From Thiocapsa roseopersicina (GTDB taxonomy: Bacteria > Pseudomonadota > Gammaproteobacteria > Chromatiales > Chromatiaceae): a DNA stretch of 64,000 bases. The DNA is taken from positions 62,001 through 126,000 of the forward strand of contig NZ_FNNZ01000013.1 of NCBI RefSeq assembly GCF_900106925.1, in the 5' to 3' direction. Positions 47,600 through 57,838 of the stretch are shown piece by piece (the stretch's first letter is position 1; each line of letters begins with the position of its first letter). The position numbers and the translations under genes are program-made. Under the pieces are notes generated by a model. The model saw only the letters and a list, made by a program, of their open reading frames with translations, ran no database searches and had not been told where the DNA came from.

Positions 47600-48394
47600 T
47601 TATCCTCGTTTGCCGGATCGCGTGGGGCGATCCGTTGTCGCACGAGCCTGCGGCTCGGCGTTCGCTGCCCATTTCACGGCGAAACCGTTGCTGTAGCGCA
47701 GGTCCACCACCAGCGGCTGACCGGCCGCCTCCAATTGCGTCGCGCTGGCGATATAGCGCGCAAGCCGTTGATCGACGCCTTCCGTGCCGAGATACAACTC
47801 GACCCCCATGACCAGCTCGACCCGCCAAGCCCCGCGCGGATCGACCGAGAGGGTCTGGATTAAATGGCCGATCAGCATCAGATCGTCGCGCCACTGCGCG
47901 TAGCGCTTCACCACCTCGGGCGCACGTCGATCCTCGCCTTCGAGCAGCGGCAGACCCGCCGGGACCGTCCCCGTGCCGGGCCGAAAAACGATGCCCTCGG
48001 CGGTCACCAGACCATCGCGATTCCAGCGCGCGATCGGGCGGTGCTCTTCGACTGCGACCCGCAACCGATCCGGCCACACGCGCCGAACGCTGGCGCGACC
48101 GACCCAGGCCAGATCCTCCGCGGCCTGTTTCAGATCCTTCAGATCCGCCGTCAGGATGCCGCCGCGCAGCCGCTCGCTGATGGTCTCCTGCAACAACCGC
48201 GACGAATGGTGATGCAGCTCGCCCTCCACCTCGATAATGCGCACCGGCAGCAGCTGCGGCTCCCAGTGACCGAGCAGCCACACCCCGCTCGCCATCGCCG
48301 AGATCAAGAGGAACCCGACCAGAGCGAGCCAAGGCCCGGAGCGGCGCTCACGCACCTCCACGACCGGGGGGGTGATGCGTGCCGGGTCAGCCAC
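47600..48394 (-). CDS. ftsQ: Cell division protein FtsQ
   Basis: 264 residues. Short basic N-terminus, a membrane segment ([19 protein letters not shown] near 22-40), then a POTRA-type domain ([22 protein letters not shown]) and the FtsQ beta domain with [18 protein letters not shown]. Links FtsB/FtsL to the divisome. The GTG at 48392-48394 overlaps the ddl stop by 8 bp and gives a normal N-terminus. Confidence 0.93.
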   Translation of the reverse strand: MADPARITPPVVEVRERRSGPWLALVGFLLISAMASGVWLLGHWEPQLLPVRIIEVEGELHHHSSRLLQETISERLRGGILTADLKDLKQAAEDLAWVGRASVRRVWPDRLRVAVEEHRPIARWNRDGLVTAEGIVFRPGTGTVPAGLPLLEGEDRRAPEVVKRYAQWRDDLMLIGHLIQTLSVDPRGAWRVELVMGVELYLGTEGVDQRLARYIASATQLEAAGQPLVVDLRYSNGFAVKWAANAEPQARATTDRPTRSGKRG

Positions 48395-49322
48395 GGTCGA
48401 GACTCGTCTCCAGGATCCGCACAACCAGGGTGTCGAAGTCCAGCCCCGCCACCCGCGCCGCCATCGGTACCAGGCTGTGGTCGGTCATGCCCGGCACCGT
48501 GTTGATCTCCAGCAGGAACGGCTCGCCGCTCCCGTCGACCATCAGGTCGACACGGCCCCAACCGCTCGCACCGGTCGCCTCGAAGGCGTCGAGCGCGAGT
48601 CGCTGCAAGCGTGCTTCCTCCGCTTCGGGCAGACCACAGGGACAGTGATAGCGCGTGCTGTCGGCCCGATATTTGGCCTCGAAGTCGTAAAAGGCGTGAG
48701 GGGTTTCGAGCCGGATCATGGGGAGCGCTTCCTGTCCGAGCACGGCGCAGGTGTATTCAGCCCCCTGAATCCAACGCTCGGCGAGGACCAGTGCGTCGTA
48801 ACCGCGTGCCGCGCGCCAGGCATCGGCGAGTGCGGCCCGGTCCTCGACGCGCGCCATCCCGATGCTCGAACCCTCGTGAACCGGCTTGATCATGAGCGGA
48901 AAGCCCAATGCCTCGGCACCGGCCAGATCGGCCTCCGTGCGCAACAGCACCGAGGCGGCCGTCGGCAGGCCGCAGCCCGTCCAAGCCAGCTTGCAGCGAT
49001 ACTTGTCCATGCCGAGCGCCGAGCCCAGCACACCGGAGCCCGTGTAGGGCATCCCGATGGTCTCCAAGGCGCCTTGGATCTGACCGTCTTCGCCGCCGCG
49101 CCCGTGCAAAATAATGAAGGCGCGATCGAAGCCGCCGGTGCGCAAATGCTCGAGGACACGCTCGTCCGGATCCAGCGCATGCGCGTCGATGCCCTGACGC
49201 AACAGCGCGGCCAGCACGGCACTGCCGCTCTTGAGCGAGATCTCGCGCTCCGCCGCGCGCCCGCCGAGGAGCACCGCGACCTTGCCGAACCGAGCGCGCG
49301 CCTGGATTTTCTCTGGTGTCAT
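48387..49322 (-). CDS. ddlB: D-alanine–D-alanine ligase
   Basis: 311 residues of the ATP-grasp fold. [19 protein letters not shown] near 12-30, [15 protein letters not shown] near 68, [14 protein letters not shown] near 150, and [29 protein letters not shown] near 265-293 with the Mg-binding Glu/Asn. Makes the D-Ala-D-Ala used by MurF. ATGA overlap with murB and 8-bp overlap with ftsQ. Confidence 0.96.
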   Translation of the reverse strand: MTPEKIQARARFGKVAVLLGGRAAEREISLKSGSAVLAALLRQGIDAHALDPDERVLEHLRTGGFDRAFIILHGRGGEDGQIQGALETIGMPYTGSGVLGSALGMDKYRCKLAWTGCGLPTAASVLLRTEADLAGAEALGFPLMIKPVHEGSSIGMARVEDRAALADAWRAARGYDALVLAERWIQGAEYTCAVLGQEALPMIRLETPHAFYDFEAKYRADSTRYHCPCGLPEAEEARLQRLALDAFEATGASGWGRVDLMVDGSGEPFLLEINTVPGMTDHSLVPMAARVAGLDFDTLVVRILETSLDRG

Positions 49323-50194
49323 GGTTGCTCTCCGGCAATTTGTTTGACCTCGGGCACCAATCTGACGCCGGTGGCGTCCTCGACCCGGCGCTGCACCAGG
49401 TCGATCAGCTCGCGGATGTCCGCGGCACTGGCCTCGCCCGTGTTGATGATGAAGTTCGCATGCTTCTCGGACACCTGCGCGCCTCCGATCCGATGACCCT
49501 TGAGCCCTTCCGCCTCGATCAAGCGTGCGGCATGATCGCCCGGCGGATTGCGGAATACCGATCCGCAGCTCGGAAGCCCCACGGGCTGCGTCTGCGCACG
49601 CCGGTCGAGCAGCGCCCGGATCCGGGCCATCCCCGCCTTGCCGTCGCCGGGCTCAAGCTCGAGCTCGACGTCCAGAAACCACTCGCCGGGCGGCCCGAGG
49701 ACCTCGCGGTAGCCGATCGAGAAATCCCCCGGCACCCGCTCGCGAATCCGACCGACACGATCGATGGTCCGCACCGAGACCACATGCGCCCAGGTCTCGC
49801 CGCCCCAGGCGCCAGCATTCATCGCCAGCGCGCCGCCCATGGTGCCGGGGATGCCGGCGAGAAACTCGCACCCGACCAAATCGTGCCGCGCGGCGAAACG
49901 CGCCACCTTGGCACAGGAGACGCCGGACTCGGCATAGATGCCGGTCGCACCCCTTCGCTCCAGACGTGTCAAACAGGCCTGGGTCTGGATCACGGTGCCG
50001 GGGAAACCGGCGTCGTCCACCAGCAGATTGCTCCCGAGCCCGAGCCACAAGAGCGGCTCCTGCGGATCGAGCCGCGCCAGGAAGGCGGCCAGATCCGCCG
50101 CGTCCGATGGCCGATAGAAGCGGCGCGCAGGGCCCCCGACCCGCCAACTGGTGTGGCGGGAGAGCGGCTCGCGCTCGCGCAGCTCGCCCATCAT
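49319..50194 (-). CDS. murB: UDP-N-acetylenolpyruvoylglucosamine reductase MurB
   Basis: 291 residues, type I MurB flavoprotein. [16 protein letters not shown] near 14-29, [18 protein letters not shown] near 55-72, [22 protein letters not shown] near 110-131, catalytic Ser in [21 protein letters not shown] near 225 and [13 protein letters not shown] near 255. The start at 50194 gives ATGA overlap with murC; a Met one codon later is an alternative. Confidence 0.96.
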   Translation of the reverse strand: MMGELREREPLSRHTSWRVGGPARRFYRPSDAADLAAFLARLDPQEPLLWLGLGSNLLVDDAGFPGTVIQTQACLTRLERRGATGIYAESGVSCAKVARFAARHDLVGCEFLAGIPGTMGGALAMNAGAWGGETWAHVVSVRTIDRVGRIRERVPGDFSIGYREVLGPPGEWFLDVELELEPGDGKAGMARIRALLDRRAQTQPVGLPSCGSVFRNPPGDHAARLIEAEGLKGHRIGGAQVSEKHANFIINTGEASAADIRELIDLVQRRVEDATGVRLVPEVKQIAGEQP

Positions 50195-51621
50195 GCCTCC
50201 GACCGGACCATCAGGCCGGGCAGACGCGCCGCCAGGCCGCCGATGTCGCCGGCGCCCATCATCAGCACCATGTCGCCGTCGAGCACCAGGTTGTCCAGGA
50301 GACCCGGCACCTCGTCGATCGCCTGTGCGAACACCGGATCCAGCTCGCCGCGGGTGCGGATCGCGCGACTCAGTGCACGCCCGTCGGCGCCCGCGATCGG
50401 CGCCTCGCCGGCCGGGTAGACCTCGCACAAGACGAGCGCGTCCGGGCTGGACAGAACCGCCACGAAGTCCTCGAACTGCTCTTGGGTGCGCGTATACCGA
50501 TGGGGTTGGAAGACCAAGACCAATCGGCGTCCGGGCCATCCGGCGCGTGCGGCCGCCAAGGTGGCCGCGATCTCGCGCGGGTGGTGCCCGTAGTCGTCGA
50601 CCAAGAGCAGTCGGCGGCCGCGCAGGTCGGTCAGTTCGCTGATCATGAAGCGACGCCCGACCCCTTCGAAGCGGGACAGGGCGCGCGCGATCGCCTCCTC
50701 CTCGACACCCAGCTCGAGCGCGACGCTGATGGCGGCCAGCGCGTTCAGCACGTTGTGCCGACCGGGCAGGTTCAGATCGATCTCCAACGGCGACTCGAGG
50801 TCGCGAGCCTCGACGCGAAAACGGGTGCGCATGCCGTCCTGCCGGATCTCGACCGCGCGCACGTCGGCCTCCGCGCGCGTTCCGTAGGTCCGCACCGGGC
50901 GCGGCACCGTCTCGATCAGGGCGCGGATCTCGTCGTCGTCGATACAGAGCACCGCAAGCCCGTAGAAGGGCAGATGGTGCAGGAACTCCATGAAGGTGCT
51001 GCGCAACCGATTGAAGTCGTTGCCGTAGGTGCGCATGTGATCGGCATCGATATTGGTGACGATCGAGATCATGGGCTGCAGATAGAGGAAGGAGGCATCG
51101 CTCTCGTCGGCCTCGGCGACCAGATATTTGGTCGTCCCCAACTTGGCATTGGCCCCCGCACTGTTGAGCCGACCGCCGATGACGAAGGTCGGATCGAGCC
51201 CGCCCTCGGCCAGAATGCTCGCGACCAGGCTGGTCGTGGTCGTCTTGCCGTGCGTGCCGGCCACCGCGACGCCGTAGTAAAAGCGCATCAGCTCGGCGAG
51301 CATCTCGGCGCGACGCACGATCGGGATACGCCCGGCGCGCGCGCCCTGAATCTCGGGGTTGGTCTCGTCGATCGCGCTCGACACCACGACGGCATCCGCA
51401 TCCGCGACCTGCTCGGCCCGGTGACCGATGAAGATCTCCACACCCAACCCCTTGAGACGACGCGTCGCATCGCTCTCGCGCAGATCCGACCCCGCGACCT
51501 CGTAGCCCAGATTGGCCATCAGCTCGGCGATGCCGCTCATCCCGGAGCCGCCGATCCCCACGAAGTGGAGTCGACGAACCCGACCCATCCGGGCGGCGGT
51601 ATGTTGAAGATGTGCGTTCAT
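50191..51621 (-). CDS. murC: UDP-N-acetylmuramate–L-alanine ligase MurC
   Basis: 476 residues. Dinucleotide-like [18 protein letters not shown] near 20, ATP loop [18 protein letters not shown] near 115, [12 protein letters not shown] near 172, [14 protein letters not shown] near 192, and [14 protein letters not shown] near 340. All Mur ligase signature residues are in place, in contrast to the MurE-like protein of the same cluster. Coupled by ATGA overlaps. Confidence 0.96.
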   Translation of the reverse strand: MNAHLQHTAARMGRVRRLHFVGIGGSGMSGIAELMANLGYEVAGSDLRESDATRRLKGLGVEIFIGHRAEQVADADAVVVSSAIDETNPEIQGARAGRIPIVRRAEMLAELMRFYYGVAVAGTHGKTTTTSLVASILAEGGLDPTFVIGGRLNSAGANAKLGTTKYLVAEADESDASFLYLQPMISIVTNIDADHMRTYGNDFNRLRSTFMEFLHHLPFYGLAVLCIDDDEIRALIETVPRPVRTYGTRAEADVRAVEIRQDGMRTRFRVEARDLESPLEIDLNLPGRHNVLNALAAISVALELGVEEEAIARALSRFEGVGRRFMISELTDLRGRRLLLVDDYGHHPREIAATLAAARAGWPGRRLVLVFQPHRYTRTQEQFEDFVAVLSSPDALVLCEVYPAGEAPIAGADGRALSRAIRTRGELDPVFAQAIDEVPGLLDNLVLDGDMVLMMGAGDIGGLAARLPGLMVRSEA

Positions 51622-52712
51622 CGACCGGCAACCTCTAAGCAAGCAGCCGCAATCCGTCCCGCGGCATCCGGCTGCGCGCGCTCGCGGGCCGCATCGGCCA
51701 TCGCCGACAGGCTCTCGCGATCGCCCAGCAATTCATGGAGCAGCGCGGTCAAACCGGCAACGGTCAGATCGCGCTGAATAAGGAGTCGCGCCGCGCCGAC
51801 ATCTGCCAGATAGCGGGCGTTGCCAACCTGATGGTCGTCGACCGCGAACGGATAAGGCACCAAAACAGAGGCGACGCCGGCCGCGGCCAGCTCCGAGACC
51901 GTGAGTGCGCCGGCCCGGCAGACCACCAGGTCGGCCCAACCGTAAGCCTCGGCCATGTCGTTGATAAAGGGTGCAACCTCCGCCTCGATACCGACTGTCC
52001 GATAGGCCGCCTGCGCGGTCTCGAGCGTGCGCTCGCCGGCCTGATGACGGACGCTCGGGCGCAGCTCCGCCGGCAGCCCCGCCAGCGCGGCGGGGACCAT
52101 CTCGTTGAGGACTTGAGCCCCGAGCGAGCCGCCCAGAATCAGCAGCCGAGCCGGCTCGGCGGTTCCTTCCGCGCGGCGCCGCGCCAGACGCTCGCGCGGC
52201 GGCGGCAGATCGACGATCGCGCGGCGCACCGGATTTCCGCAAGCGTCCGCGCCACGCGCACCCGGAAAGCTGCCGGGAAATGCCTCGAACACCCGTGTGG
52301 CGATCCGCGCCAACCACTGATTGGTCATCCCGGGCACGAAGTTCTGCTCGTGGATCACCAGCGGCAGACCCAACATCCGAGCGGCCAGACCACCGGGACC
52401 GGAGGCGAATCCACCCATCCCCAGCACCACCGAGGGACGACGCCGACGCAGGATCCGCGCGGCCTGCCAGAGTGCAACCGCGATCTTGAAGGGCGCGCCG
52501 AGGATCTGAGCGACCCCCTTGCCACGCAGGCCCTCGATGCGGATCCACTCCATCTCCAAGCCGTGCTCGGGCACCAGACGCGACTCCATCCCGCGACGCG
52601 TGCCGATCCAGAAGACACCCACGCCCTGTTCGCGCAGACGCTCGGCGACCGCGAGCGCGGGAAAGACATGCCCGCCGGTGCCGCCGGCCATGACGGCTAC
52701 GCTCGTACCCAT
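51618..52712 (-). CDS. murG: Lipid II-forming glycosyltransferase MurG
   Basis: 364 residues, GT family 28. [19 protein letters not shown] at the N-terminus (G loop), [17 protein letters not shown] near 97, [16 protein letters not shown] near 122, [18 protein letters not shown] near 190, and [33 protein letters not shown]-type nucleotide site near 260-292. Adds GlcNAc to lipid I on the inner face of the membrane. Overlaps ftsW by 16 bp. Confidence 0.96.
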   Translation of the reverse strand: MGTSVAVMAGGTGGHVFPALAVAERLREQGVGVFWIGTRRGMESRLVPEHGLEMEWIRIEGLRGKGVAQILGAPFKIAVALWQAARILRRRRPSVVLGMGGFASGPGGLAARMLGLPLVIHEQNFVPGMTNQWLARIATRVFEAFPGSFPGARGADACGNPVRRAIVDLPPPRERLARRRAEGTAEPARLLILGGSLGAQVLNEMVPAALAGLPAELRPSVRHQAGERTLETAQAAYRTVGIEAEVAPFINDMAEAYGWADLVVCRAGALTVSELAAAGVASVLVPYPFAVDDHQVGNARYLADVGAARLLIQRDLTVAGLTALLHELLGDRESLSAMADAARERAQPDAAGRIAAACLEVAGR

Positions 52713-53911
52713 GGCAGCCCCCGTGTCGGTCCCTTCTCGGCCTCGATACGACGCACAGCCGCGTCGATCCGCAGCAGGATCGCGATCGACATACAGGCGG
52801 CGATCAGGCTGTTGCTGCCGTAGCTCATGAAGGGTAGCGTCAGCCCTTTTGTCGGCAACATCCCGACATTCACGCCGATGTTCACGAAGGCTTGCAGACC
52901 GAGACCGAGGCCGATCCCCTGGGCGACATAGGCGGAAAAACGTTCGCCGGCGGCCTGCGCGCGCGCCCCGATCGAGAAGGCCCGCCACGTCAGAAACGCG
53001 AATGCCGCGATCAACACCAGCATCCCGACCAGACCGAGCTCCTCGCCCACGACCGATGCGATGAAATCCGTATGTGCCTCCGGAAGAAAGAACTGCTTCT
53101 GGATCCCGTTGCCTAGCCCCACGCCGAGCCATTCACCCCGACCGAAGGCGATCAATGCCTGGCTCAACTGATAACCCGTGTTGAACGGGTCCTGAAAGGG
53201 ATCGAGAAACGAGGTCACGCGCAGCAACCGATAGGGCGAGATCACGACCAACACCAAGAGCCCGGCGGCGACGACCAGGAACAAGACCACGAAGGGCATG
53301 AGGCTGACACCGCCCAAAAACAGTAGGCCCATGACGGTCGCCAGCATGACCGCCGTGGTCCCGAAGTCCGGCTGCTGCAGGATCAGTGCACCGGCTACTC
53401 CGATCAGGACCATGGGCCGGATGAATCCCGAGATCCGGTTGACCACGTCGTCGGCATGGCGCACCAGGTATCCGGAGACGTAGATGATCGCGAACAGCTT
53501 CACCAGCTCGGAGGGCTGAAGATTCAGCGGACCGAGCGGGATCCAGCGCGTCGCGCCGTTGACCTCGCGGCCCACACCCGGCACCAACACCAAGACGAGC
53601 GACAGGAGACCGAACAGGAAAAGCCAGACCCCGCCGCGCTCCCACCACTCGACGGGCACGCTGTAGGCCAGGACAGCCGCGGTCAAGGCGAGCCCCAGCG
53701 CAAAGCCGTGGCGCGTGACGTAATAGAAGGGATCGTCGCAGCAGTTGGCCGCTATCGACATCGATGCCGAGGCGACCATCACGAAGCCGAATGCCACCAA
53801 CCCCAAGGCGCAAAAGAGCAAAGGGTAGTCTACCCCTGCGACCGAACGCTCGCGCCTGCGTTGTGCGCTGCGCGCTGGATTTCCACGCACCTGGCGGGCG
53901 GCGACCGTCAT
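52697..53911 (-). CDS. ftsW: SEDS peptidoglycan polymerase FtsW
   Basis: 404 residues with about ten membrane segments. Family signatures: NGATRWIPLGPLNLQPSELVKLF near 118-140, LQQPDFGTTAVML near 180-192, and the C-terminal MLPTKGLTLPFMSYGSNSL near 355. Polymerises septal peptidoglycan together with FtsI. The ATG overlaps the murD stop by 4 bp. Confidence 0.96.
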   Translation of the reverse strand: MTVAARQVRGNPARSAQRRRERSVAGVDYPLLFCALGLVAFGFVMVASASMSIAANCCDDPFYYVTRHGFALGLALTAAVLAYSVPVEWWERGGVWLFLFGLLSLVLVLVPGVGREVNGATRWIPLGPLNLQPSELVKLFAIIYVSGYLVRHADDVVNRISGFIRPMVLIGVAGALILQQPDFGTTAVMLATVMGLLFLGGVSLMPFVVLFLVVAAGLLVLVVISPYRLLRVTSFLDPFQDPFNTGYQLSQALIAFGRGEWLGVGLGNGIQKQFFLPEAHTDFIASVVGEELGLVGMLVLIAAFAFLTWRAFSIGARAQAAGERFSAYVAQGIGLGLGLQAFVNIGVNVGMLPTKGLTLPFMSYGSNSLIAACMSIAILLRIDAAVRRIEAEKGPTRGLPWVRA

Positions 53912-55260
53912 GCTCCGAGCCCCCGCACCGCCTCGGCGAAGACCCGCCCGCGATGCTCGTAGCTTTCGAACATATCGAAACTGGCGCAGGCCGGCGAGAG
54001 GAGAACCGTATCGCCGGGCCTGGCGATCGCCGCCGCCCGAGCGACCGCATCCTGCATGCTCACGGCCTCCCACAGCGGAACCTCGCCGTCCAACGCCTGC
54101 GCGATCAGCCCGGCGTCGCGTCCGATCAGAACCACCGCGCGTGCCGTACGCTTGACCGCCGAGCGCAGCGGCGCGAAGTCGGCACCCTTGCCCTCGCCGC
54201 CGGCGATCAGGACGGCGCGGCCGGTACTCCCGGGAGGAATCAAACCTTCCAGTGCCGCCACCGTCGCCCCCGGATTCGTCCCCTTGGAATCGTCGTACCA
54301 GCGCACGCCGTCGCGCTCGGCGACCAGCTCGCTGCGGTGCGGCAGACCCGAGAAGCGACGCAGAACCGTGCAGGACTGCTCCATCGGCAGGCCGCATCCG
54401 GATGCAAGCGCCAAGGCCGCAAGGGCGTTCGCCAGGTTGTGCATCCCCGGAATGCGGACCTCGGAGGCCGGCATCAGCGGCTGCGTCCCGCGGCAGAGCC
54501 AATGCGCCCCGTCATGGACGCGCAGCCCGAAGTCGCTGCCGGTCGGCCCGCCGAGGGTGAATCCGATCTCGAGATCGGCATCCCGCGGCATCGCAGCGAC
54601 GATCGGATCGTCGCGATTCACGACGGCGACCCGCGCCCCCCTGTAGATACGTCCCTTGGTCTGCGCATAGGCGTCCAGATCCGGGTAGCGGTCCATGTGG
54701 TCGGCCGAGACATTGAGCACGACCGCCACATCGGCGCCGAGACTGAAGGTGGTCTCCAGTTGGAAGCTCGACAGCTCCAGGACATAGCGCTCGACCGAGG
54801 AGTCCAGCAAACCCAACGCCGGCTCCCCCAGATTGCCGCCGACGGACACGCGCTGCCCGGCGGCCGCGGCCATCTGCCCGAGCAAGGTCGTGACCGTGCT
54901 CTTGCCGTTCGATCCGGTGATGGCGCAGATCGGGGCCTGCGCGGCACGCGCGAAGAGCTCGATGTCGCCGACGACCTCGACACCGCGCGCCATCGCATCC
55001 CGAATCAAGGGGTCCGAGATCGGGACACCCGGACTGACGACCAGACGCGCGGCTGCTGCGAAGGCTTCGGGCTCGAAACCGCCGACGAAGACCGCAACCT
55101 CCGGCATCTCGTCCCGCAATTGCTGCAAGCCTGGCGGATGCTCGCGCGAGTCGGTCACGGCCGTCGCGATGCCTTGCGAGCGCAAATAGCGGACACAGGA
55201 AAGCCCTGTCTTGCCGAGCCCGACCACCAGGGTCTTCGCGGTATCGGACAGCAGACTCAT
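53908..55260 (-). CDS. murD: UDP-N-acetylmuramoylalanine–D-glutamate ligase MurD
   Basis: 450 residues. LVVGLGKTGLSCVRYL at the start, ATP loop ITGSNGKSTVTTLL near 113, ELSSFQLETTF near 158, NVSADHMDRYPDLDAYAQTKGRIY near 182 with the carbamylated Lys, and NPGATVAALEGL near 320. Every expected Mur ligase motif is present. Preceded by a 112-bp gap from mraY, the largest in the upper half of the operon. Confidence 0.96.
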   Translation of the reverse strand: MSLLSDTAKTLVVGLGKTGLSCVRYLRSQGIATAVTDSREHPPGLQQLRDEMPEVAVFVGGFEPEAFAAAARLVVSPGVPISDPLIRDAMARGVEVVGDIELFARAAQAPICAITGSNGKSTVTTLLGQMAAAAGQRVSVGGNLGEPALGLLDSSVERYVLELSSFQLETTFSLGADVAVVLNVSADHMDRYPDLDAYAQTKGRIYRGARVAVVNRDDPIVAAMPRDADLEIGFTLGGPTGSDFGLRVHDGAHWLCRGTQPLMPASEVRIPGMHNLANALAALALASGCGLPMEQSCTVLRRFSGLPHRSELVAERDGVRWYDDSKGTNPGATVAALEGLIPPGSTGRAVLIAGGEGKGADFAPLRSAVKRTARAVVLIGRDAGLIAQALDGEVPLWEAVSMQDAVARAAAIARPGDTVLLSPACASFDMFESYEHRGRVFAEAVRGLGA

Positions 55261-55372
55261 CGTACCTGCTCGCAAGACATGCGCGGACCTGTGCCGCGAT
55301 TGTCCGTTTCGATCGCTTTCATTCCCCCCCCGTCGAATCAAAGCCTACGCGAACCCAATGCTGTCGCTGCGC

Positions 55373-56455
55373 TTACCGGATCTTCAAGCTCGCCAATCCG
55401 ACCAGCACCAAAACCACCGTCACGATCCAGAAGCGGACGATGACACGCGGCTCGGGCCAGCCCTTGAGCTCGAAATGATGATGGATCGGCGCCATCCTGA
55501 AGATGCGCTTTCCGGTGAGCTTGAAGGACATCACCTGCATCATCACCGAGATGGTCTCCACCACGAAGACGCCGCCCATCACGAAGAGCACCAGCTCCTG
55601 CCGGGCCGCCACCGCAACCACACCGAGCGCAGCCCCCAGCGCCAGTGCGCCGACGTCGCCCATGAAGACCTGCGCCGGATAGGCGTTGAACCAGAGAAAC
55701 CCAAGCCCCGCGCCGACCAGAGCGCCGCAGAAGACGACCAGCTCCCCGACCTCCGGGATATGCGGGATCAGGAGATAGCTCGAGATCGGTCCATGGCTCG
55801 CGGCATAGACGAAGACCGCCAAGGCGCCGGCAACCAAGACCGTGGGCATGACGGCGAGGCCGTCCAGACCATCGGTCAGATTCACCGCGTTGCTGGCCCC
55901 GACGATCACGAAATAGGTCAGCAGAATGAACCAGGGCCCGAGCTGGATCGAGACGTCCTTCAGATACGGAATCAGCAGCTCGGTCTCTGCCGGAGAACCT
56001 GCGGTGACATAGAGCGCGATTGCCGCGGCAAAGCCCGCGACGGTCTGCCAGAGATACTTCCAGCGCGCCGCCAATCCGCGCGGGTTGCGCAGCACCAGCT
56101 TTTTGTAGTCGTCCACCAGACCGACCAGGCCGAACGCAAGCGTGGTCAGGAGCACGATCCAGACGTAACGGTTGTCCAGATCGGCCCACAACAGCGTGCT
56201 GACCGCGACCGCCACGAGGATGAGCGCACCGCCCATGGTCGGCGTACCGGCCTTGGAAAGATGACTCTGCGGGCCGTCGTCGCGGACCATCTGACCGACC
56301 TTGTAGGCGCGCAGACGGGTGATCATCGGCCGGCCGACAAGCAAAGCGATCGCGAGCGCCGTGAGCACGCCCATGATGGCGCGCAGGGTCAGATACCGGA
56401 AGACATTGAATCCGGTCTGAAATTGCGACAGCCATTCGGCAAGGTAAAGCAACAC
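55373..56455 (-). CDS. mraY: Phospho-N-acetylmuramoyl-pentapeptide transferase MraY
   Basis: 360 residues, about ten membrane segments. [14 protein letters not shown] near 69-82, [16 protein letters not shown] near 113, [13 protein letters not shown] near 190 and [13 protein letters not shown] near 265 carry the catalytic Asp residues, with [22 protein letters not shown] near the end. Makes lipid I. Directly adjacent to murF, whose stop touches its start. Confidence 0.97.
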   Translation of the reverse strand: MLLYLAEWLSQFQTGFNVFRYLTLRAIMGVLTALAIALLVGRPMITRLRAYKVGQMVRDDGPQSHLSKAGTPTMGGALILVAVAVSTLLWADLDNRYVWIVLLTTLAFGLVGLVDDYKKLVLRNPRGLAARWKYLWQTVAGFAAAIALYVTAGSPAETELLIPYLKDVSIQLGPWFILLTYFVIVGASNAVNLTDGLDGLAVMPTVLVAGALAVFVYAASHGPISSYLLIPHIPEVGELVVFCGALVGAGLGFLWFNAYPAQVFMGDVGALALGAALGVVAVAARQELVLFVMGGVFVVETISVMMQVMSFKLTGKRIFRMAPIHHHFELKGWPEPRVIVRFWIVTVVLVLVGLASLKIR

Positions 56456-57838
56456 CTAACTCTCTCCTACGGCGCACAGCGCCTCGACGACCTGCTCCAT
56501 CCGAGCGGAGCGCGAGCCCTTGACCAGGATACGGTCACCTGCGGACAGCGCGGTCCGGAGCGCGCGCACGAGATCCCCCTGGTCGGTGAAGTGGCGTGCA
56601 CCGTCGCCGAAGGCGGAGGTCGCCGACATGCTCAGGACACCCACGCTGAAAAGACGGTCGATACCGGCGTCGCGCGCGCGCTCGCCGATCTCGCGGTGCA
56701 GTGCATCCGCCTCCGGACCCAGCTCGGCAAGGTCTCCCAAGACCAGCCAGCGCCGGCCCGACAGGCCCGCGAGGACTTGAATCGCCGCGGCGATCGAATC
56801 CGGGTTGGCGTTGTAGGTGTCGTCGATGACACCGACCTCGCCACACCGATGGGGATAGAGACGACCCTTCACGGGCATCAGCGTCGCGAGGCCCGCCTGG
56901 ATCGCGCCCGGCGCGATCCCGAGCGCCAGCGCCGTCGCAGCGGCGGCCAAGGCGTTGCGGGCGTTGTGCTCGCCGGCCAGACGCAGGTCGATCGGGATCG
57001 CCTTGCCGTCGTGATGGGCGACGACATGGGTGCCGAAACCCGCCTCGGTCCACTCGACACGGATCTGCGAGCGATCGGCCCGGAGATCTGCCTGAAGGTC
57101 CTCCCGGAGATCCGCAGGGTCCTCCAGAGCGAAGGTCAGGACACGGCGGTCCTCGGCCAACTCGCGCCAGAGATCCGCGTAAGGGGAGTCGCCTGCGAAG
57201 ACGAAAACCCCGTCGGTCGGCAGACCGCGGGCGATCTCGCCTTTGGCACGGGCGACGCCGTCGACGCTGCCGAAGCCCTCCAAGTGAGCGCGTCCGGCAT
57301 TGGTGATGAGTGCAACATCGGGACGTGCGATGTCGGTCATGTAGCCGATCTCGCCGTGATGATTGGCCCCCATTTCCAGGACGAGAAATGCCTCGTCCCG
57401 GGCGCTCAAAAGGGTCAGGGGCATCCCGATATCGTTGTTCAGATTGCCGCGGGTCGCGCGAACGCTGCCGACCTGGCCGAGGATGGCGGCGACCATCTCC
57501 TTGACCGTGGTCTTGCCGTTGCTCCCCGTGATGGCGACGATCCGTCCGGGGAAGAGGTCACGCCAAGCCGCGGCGAGGGCTCCGAGCCCGGAGCGCGTGT
57601 CCTCGACAATCCACTGCGGCAGGTCCACCGGGAGGGGGTGATCGACCATCGCCGCGACGGCACCCGCGGCGCGGGCGGCGGCGACATGGTCATGCCCGTC
57701 GAAGCGCTCGCCGCGCAAGGCGACGAAGAGCTGACCGCTGCAATCGGCACGGCTGTCGGTACCGACCGAGACGAAGCGTCGATCCTCTCCTTCGAGACGG
57801 CCACCGGCGCGCGCAACGGCTTCGGCGAGAGACCACAT
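56456..57838 (-). CDS. murF: UDP-MurNAc-tripeptide–D-Ala-D-Ala ligase MurF
   Basis: 460 residues. An N-terminal substrate domain is present (VSVGTDSRADCSGQLFVALRGERFDGHD), then ATP loop ITGSNGKTTVKEMV near 105, LEMGANHHGEIGYMTDIARPDVALITNAG near 155-183, AKGEIARGL, and IDDTYNANPDSIAAAI near 330. The chosen ATG at 57838 overlaps the murE-like stop by one base (TGATG) and has AGGAGGG upstream; a Met seven codons earlier is possible. It looks fully functional. Confidence 0.95.
   Translation of the reverse strand: MWSLAEAVARAGGRLEGEDRRFVSVGTDSRADCSGQLFVALRGERFDGHDHVAAARAAGAVAAMVDHPLPVDLPQWIVEDTRSGLGALAAAWRDLFPGRIVAITGSNGKTTVKEMVAAILGQVGSVRATRGNLNNDIGMPLTLLSARDEAFLVLEMGANHHGEIGYMTDIARPDVALITNAGRAHLEGFGSVDGVARAKGEIARGLPTDGVFVFAGDSPYADLWRELAEDRRVLTFALEDPADLREDLQADLRADRSQIRVEWTEAGFGTHVVAHHDGKAIPIDLRLAGEHNARNALAAAATALALGIAPGAIQAGLATLMPVKGRLYPHRCGEVGVIDDTYNANPDSIAAAIQVLAGLSGRRWLVLGDLAELGPEADALHREIGERARDAGIDRLFSVGVLSMSATSAFGDGARHFTDQGDLVRALRTALSAGDRILVKGSRSARMEQVVEALCAVGES

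Noticed and set aside
50195-51631. An N-terminal extension of murB through murC giving a 770-residue product
   Set aside because: Shadow of murC in another frame; murB starts at the ATGA overlap at 50194.
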